Origin: Lentzea sp.
Lineage (GTDB): Bacteria > Actinomycetota > Actinomycetes > Mycobacteriales > Pseudonocardiaceae
DNA length: 6,967 bases
Assembly: GCA_030146905.1 (NCBI GenBank)
Contig: JASLAV010000802.1
Coordinates: forward strand, 1 to 6,967
Reading direction: 5' to 3'
The notes under the pieces are model-generated. The model saw only the letters and a list, made by a program, of their open reading frames with translations, ran no database searches and was not told where the DNA came from. The position numbers were made by a program, and so were the translations under genes. Below are positions 6,116 to 6,967 of this stretch, one piece after another (the first letter of the stretch is position 1; each line of letters begins with the position of its first letter).

Positions 6116-6891
6116 GTGAGTCGGAAGTGGTGCACGAGTTCACCGGTCCGATGCGCATCGGAGTGAGCGTGTCGCACACCGGCAGCCCGGAGTTCCGGCC
6201 CACCAAGCCCGGCGGGCCGAAACTGGTCTGCGTGGACCTGACCACCGACACCGTCACCAAGGTGATCACGTTCTCGCGTGACGTCGCCCTGGAGACGACC
6301 TACCTCAACGACGTGCGGTTCGACCTGCGCGGCGGTGAGGCCGGGGTCGCCTGCATCACCGACTCCGCGGACTCCGGGCCGAACGGGATCATCGTGGTCG
6401 ACCTGGACAGCGGCGAGTCGTGGCGCAGGCTGCACGACCACCCGTCCACCAAGGCCGAGCCGCTGAAGTCGTTCCGCCCGGTCGTGGAGGGCAGCCCGTT
6501 CCTGGAGCGGCCCGCCGACGGCGAGCCGAAGCCGGTGTCGATGGGATCGGACGGCATCGCGATCAGCGCCGACGGGTCGCGCCTGTTCTGCTGCGCGCTG
6601 GCTTCCCGCCGCTGGTACAGCGTGCCCGCCCAGGCCCTGCTGGACCGGTCGCTGCCCGACGACGAGCACAACGCGGTGTTGCGCAGGTCGCCGGACGGCA
6701 CGTTCGAGACAGTCGCGCACGACCCGCGCCTGCTGTGGCCGGACACGATGTCGGTGGCCGCGGCCACCTCTACGTCACGGCCAACCAGTTGCACCGGCAG
6801 GCGAAGTACCAGGGCGGGCAGGGCCGCAGGCAGAAGCCGTGCCACCTGTTCCGCGTGCCCGTCGACGCCGGACCGGGTGAGGCTTCGGTAG
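6112..6891 (+). pseudogene. Decayed L-dopachrome tautomerase-related protein (major royal jelly/yellow family beta-propeller)
   Basis: Starts at an ATG overlapping the previous stop (ATGA). Clear family blocks include YLNDVRFDLRGG, GPNGIIVVDL, HPSTKAEP, GSDGIAISADGSRLF, ASRRWYSVP, and DPRLLWPDTMSVA. Three lesions are visible against the family as I know it. First, GVSVSHTG (ending at Gly24) runs straight into SPEFRPTKPGGPKLV, omitting roughly 70 residues that normally join 'HTGRIFV' to 'LDTGSP'. Second, LDRSLPD runs into DEHNAVLRR near 6655-6664, omitting about 35-40 residues including the usual SDG...YLTDY block. Third, after SVAA (6762) the homology moves to another frame: GHLYVTANQLHRQAKY, then HLFRVPVDAGPG (to about 6880). 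The original frame ends in an unrelated arginine-rich tail at 6891. The frameshift fits loss of four bases between two CGG triplets. Not expected to fold as an intact propeller. Confidence 0.8.
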
Positions 6892-6967
6892 CGGAAGTGC
6901 CGGAGCTGGTGCGATCCGCCACCACGTCGAGGACGGGTCCGCCGTCGGTGGCGTTCGCGCCAGGCCG
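6892..6967. other. Window end, no assignable gene
   Basis: The frame that carries the tail of the royal-jelly-like homology (codons starting at positions divisible by 3) stays open to the window edge without a stop. After VPVDAGPGEA the residues (VAEVPELVRSATTSRTG) no longer resemble the family. This may be another deletion junction into a different gene. Too little remains to decide. Confidence 0.3.

Noticed and set aside
5434..6720. A 428-residue minus-strand open frame spanning four + strand genes
   Set aside because: Its sequence includes the antisense of the 9-bp repeat (TATTATTAT-like run) and has no family-like block. The + strand carries clear homology throughout.

Overview
The window is very GC-rich, with the strong G/C third-position bias and GTG starts of a high-GC actinobacterium. 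Several protein families resemble those common in Streptomyces and Pseudonocardiales, but the sequence alone does not fix a genus. All supported genes lie on the + strand.

Left part (1-3379): the end of a tightly coupled three-gene operon for a molybdenum hydroxylase of the PaoABC (YagTSR) aldehyde oxidoreductase type. It holds the C-terminus of the [2Fe-2S] subunit, then the FAD subunit (GTG start, 4-base overlap), then the molybdopterin catalytic subunit (ATGA overlap). The FAD subunit carries a four-cysteine insertion expected to bind an extra [4Fe-4S] cluster, as in PaoB. Electrons would pass from the substrate at the Mo centre through the Fe-S clusters to FAD.

Middle part (3380-5640): a complete short-chain dehydrogenase/reductase (SDR), then about 890 bases with no intact gene, then a small intact gene of the DUF6892-like type. 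The gap contains a clearly decayed zinc-type alcohol dehydrogenase/quinone oxidoreductase: recognisable blocks lie in two reading frames and intervening blocks are missing. The SDR and the DUF6892-like gene each have a TANNNT -10-like hexamer exactly 7 bases before ATG, which suggests leaderless transcripts. Each also ends in a nearly identical 15-base sequence that forms a hairpin across its stop codon.

Right part (5641-6967): two further damaged genes joined by an ATGA overlap. The first is the C-terminal two thirds of a flavodoxin-fold NAD(P)H-dependent FMN reductase-like protein, with a fourfold 9-bp tandem repeat inside a core beta-strand. The second is a major royal jelly/L-dopachrome tautomerase-related protein with two apparent in-frame internal deletions and a late frameshift.

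The most notable feature is therefore not a new enzyme system. It is a 2.4-kb stretch (about 4.5-6.9 kb) in which three unrelated oxidoreductase-neighbourhood genes have each lost internal or terminal blocks, some apparently joined at very short homologies, around one intact small gene. I found no tRNA, rRNA, CRISPR array, insertion sequence or phage gene.
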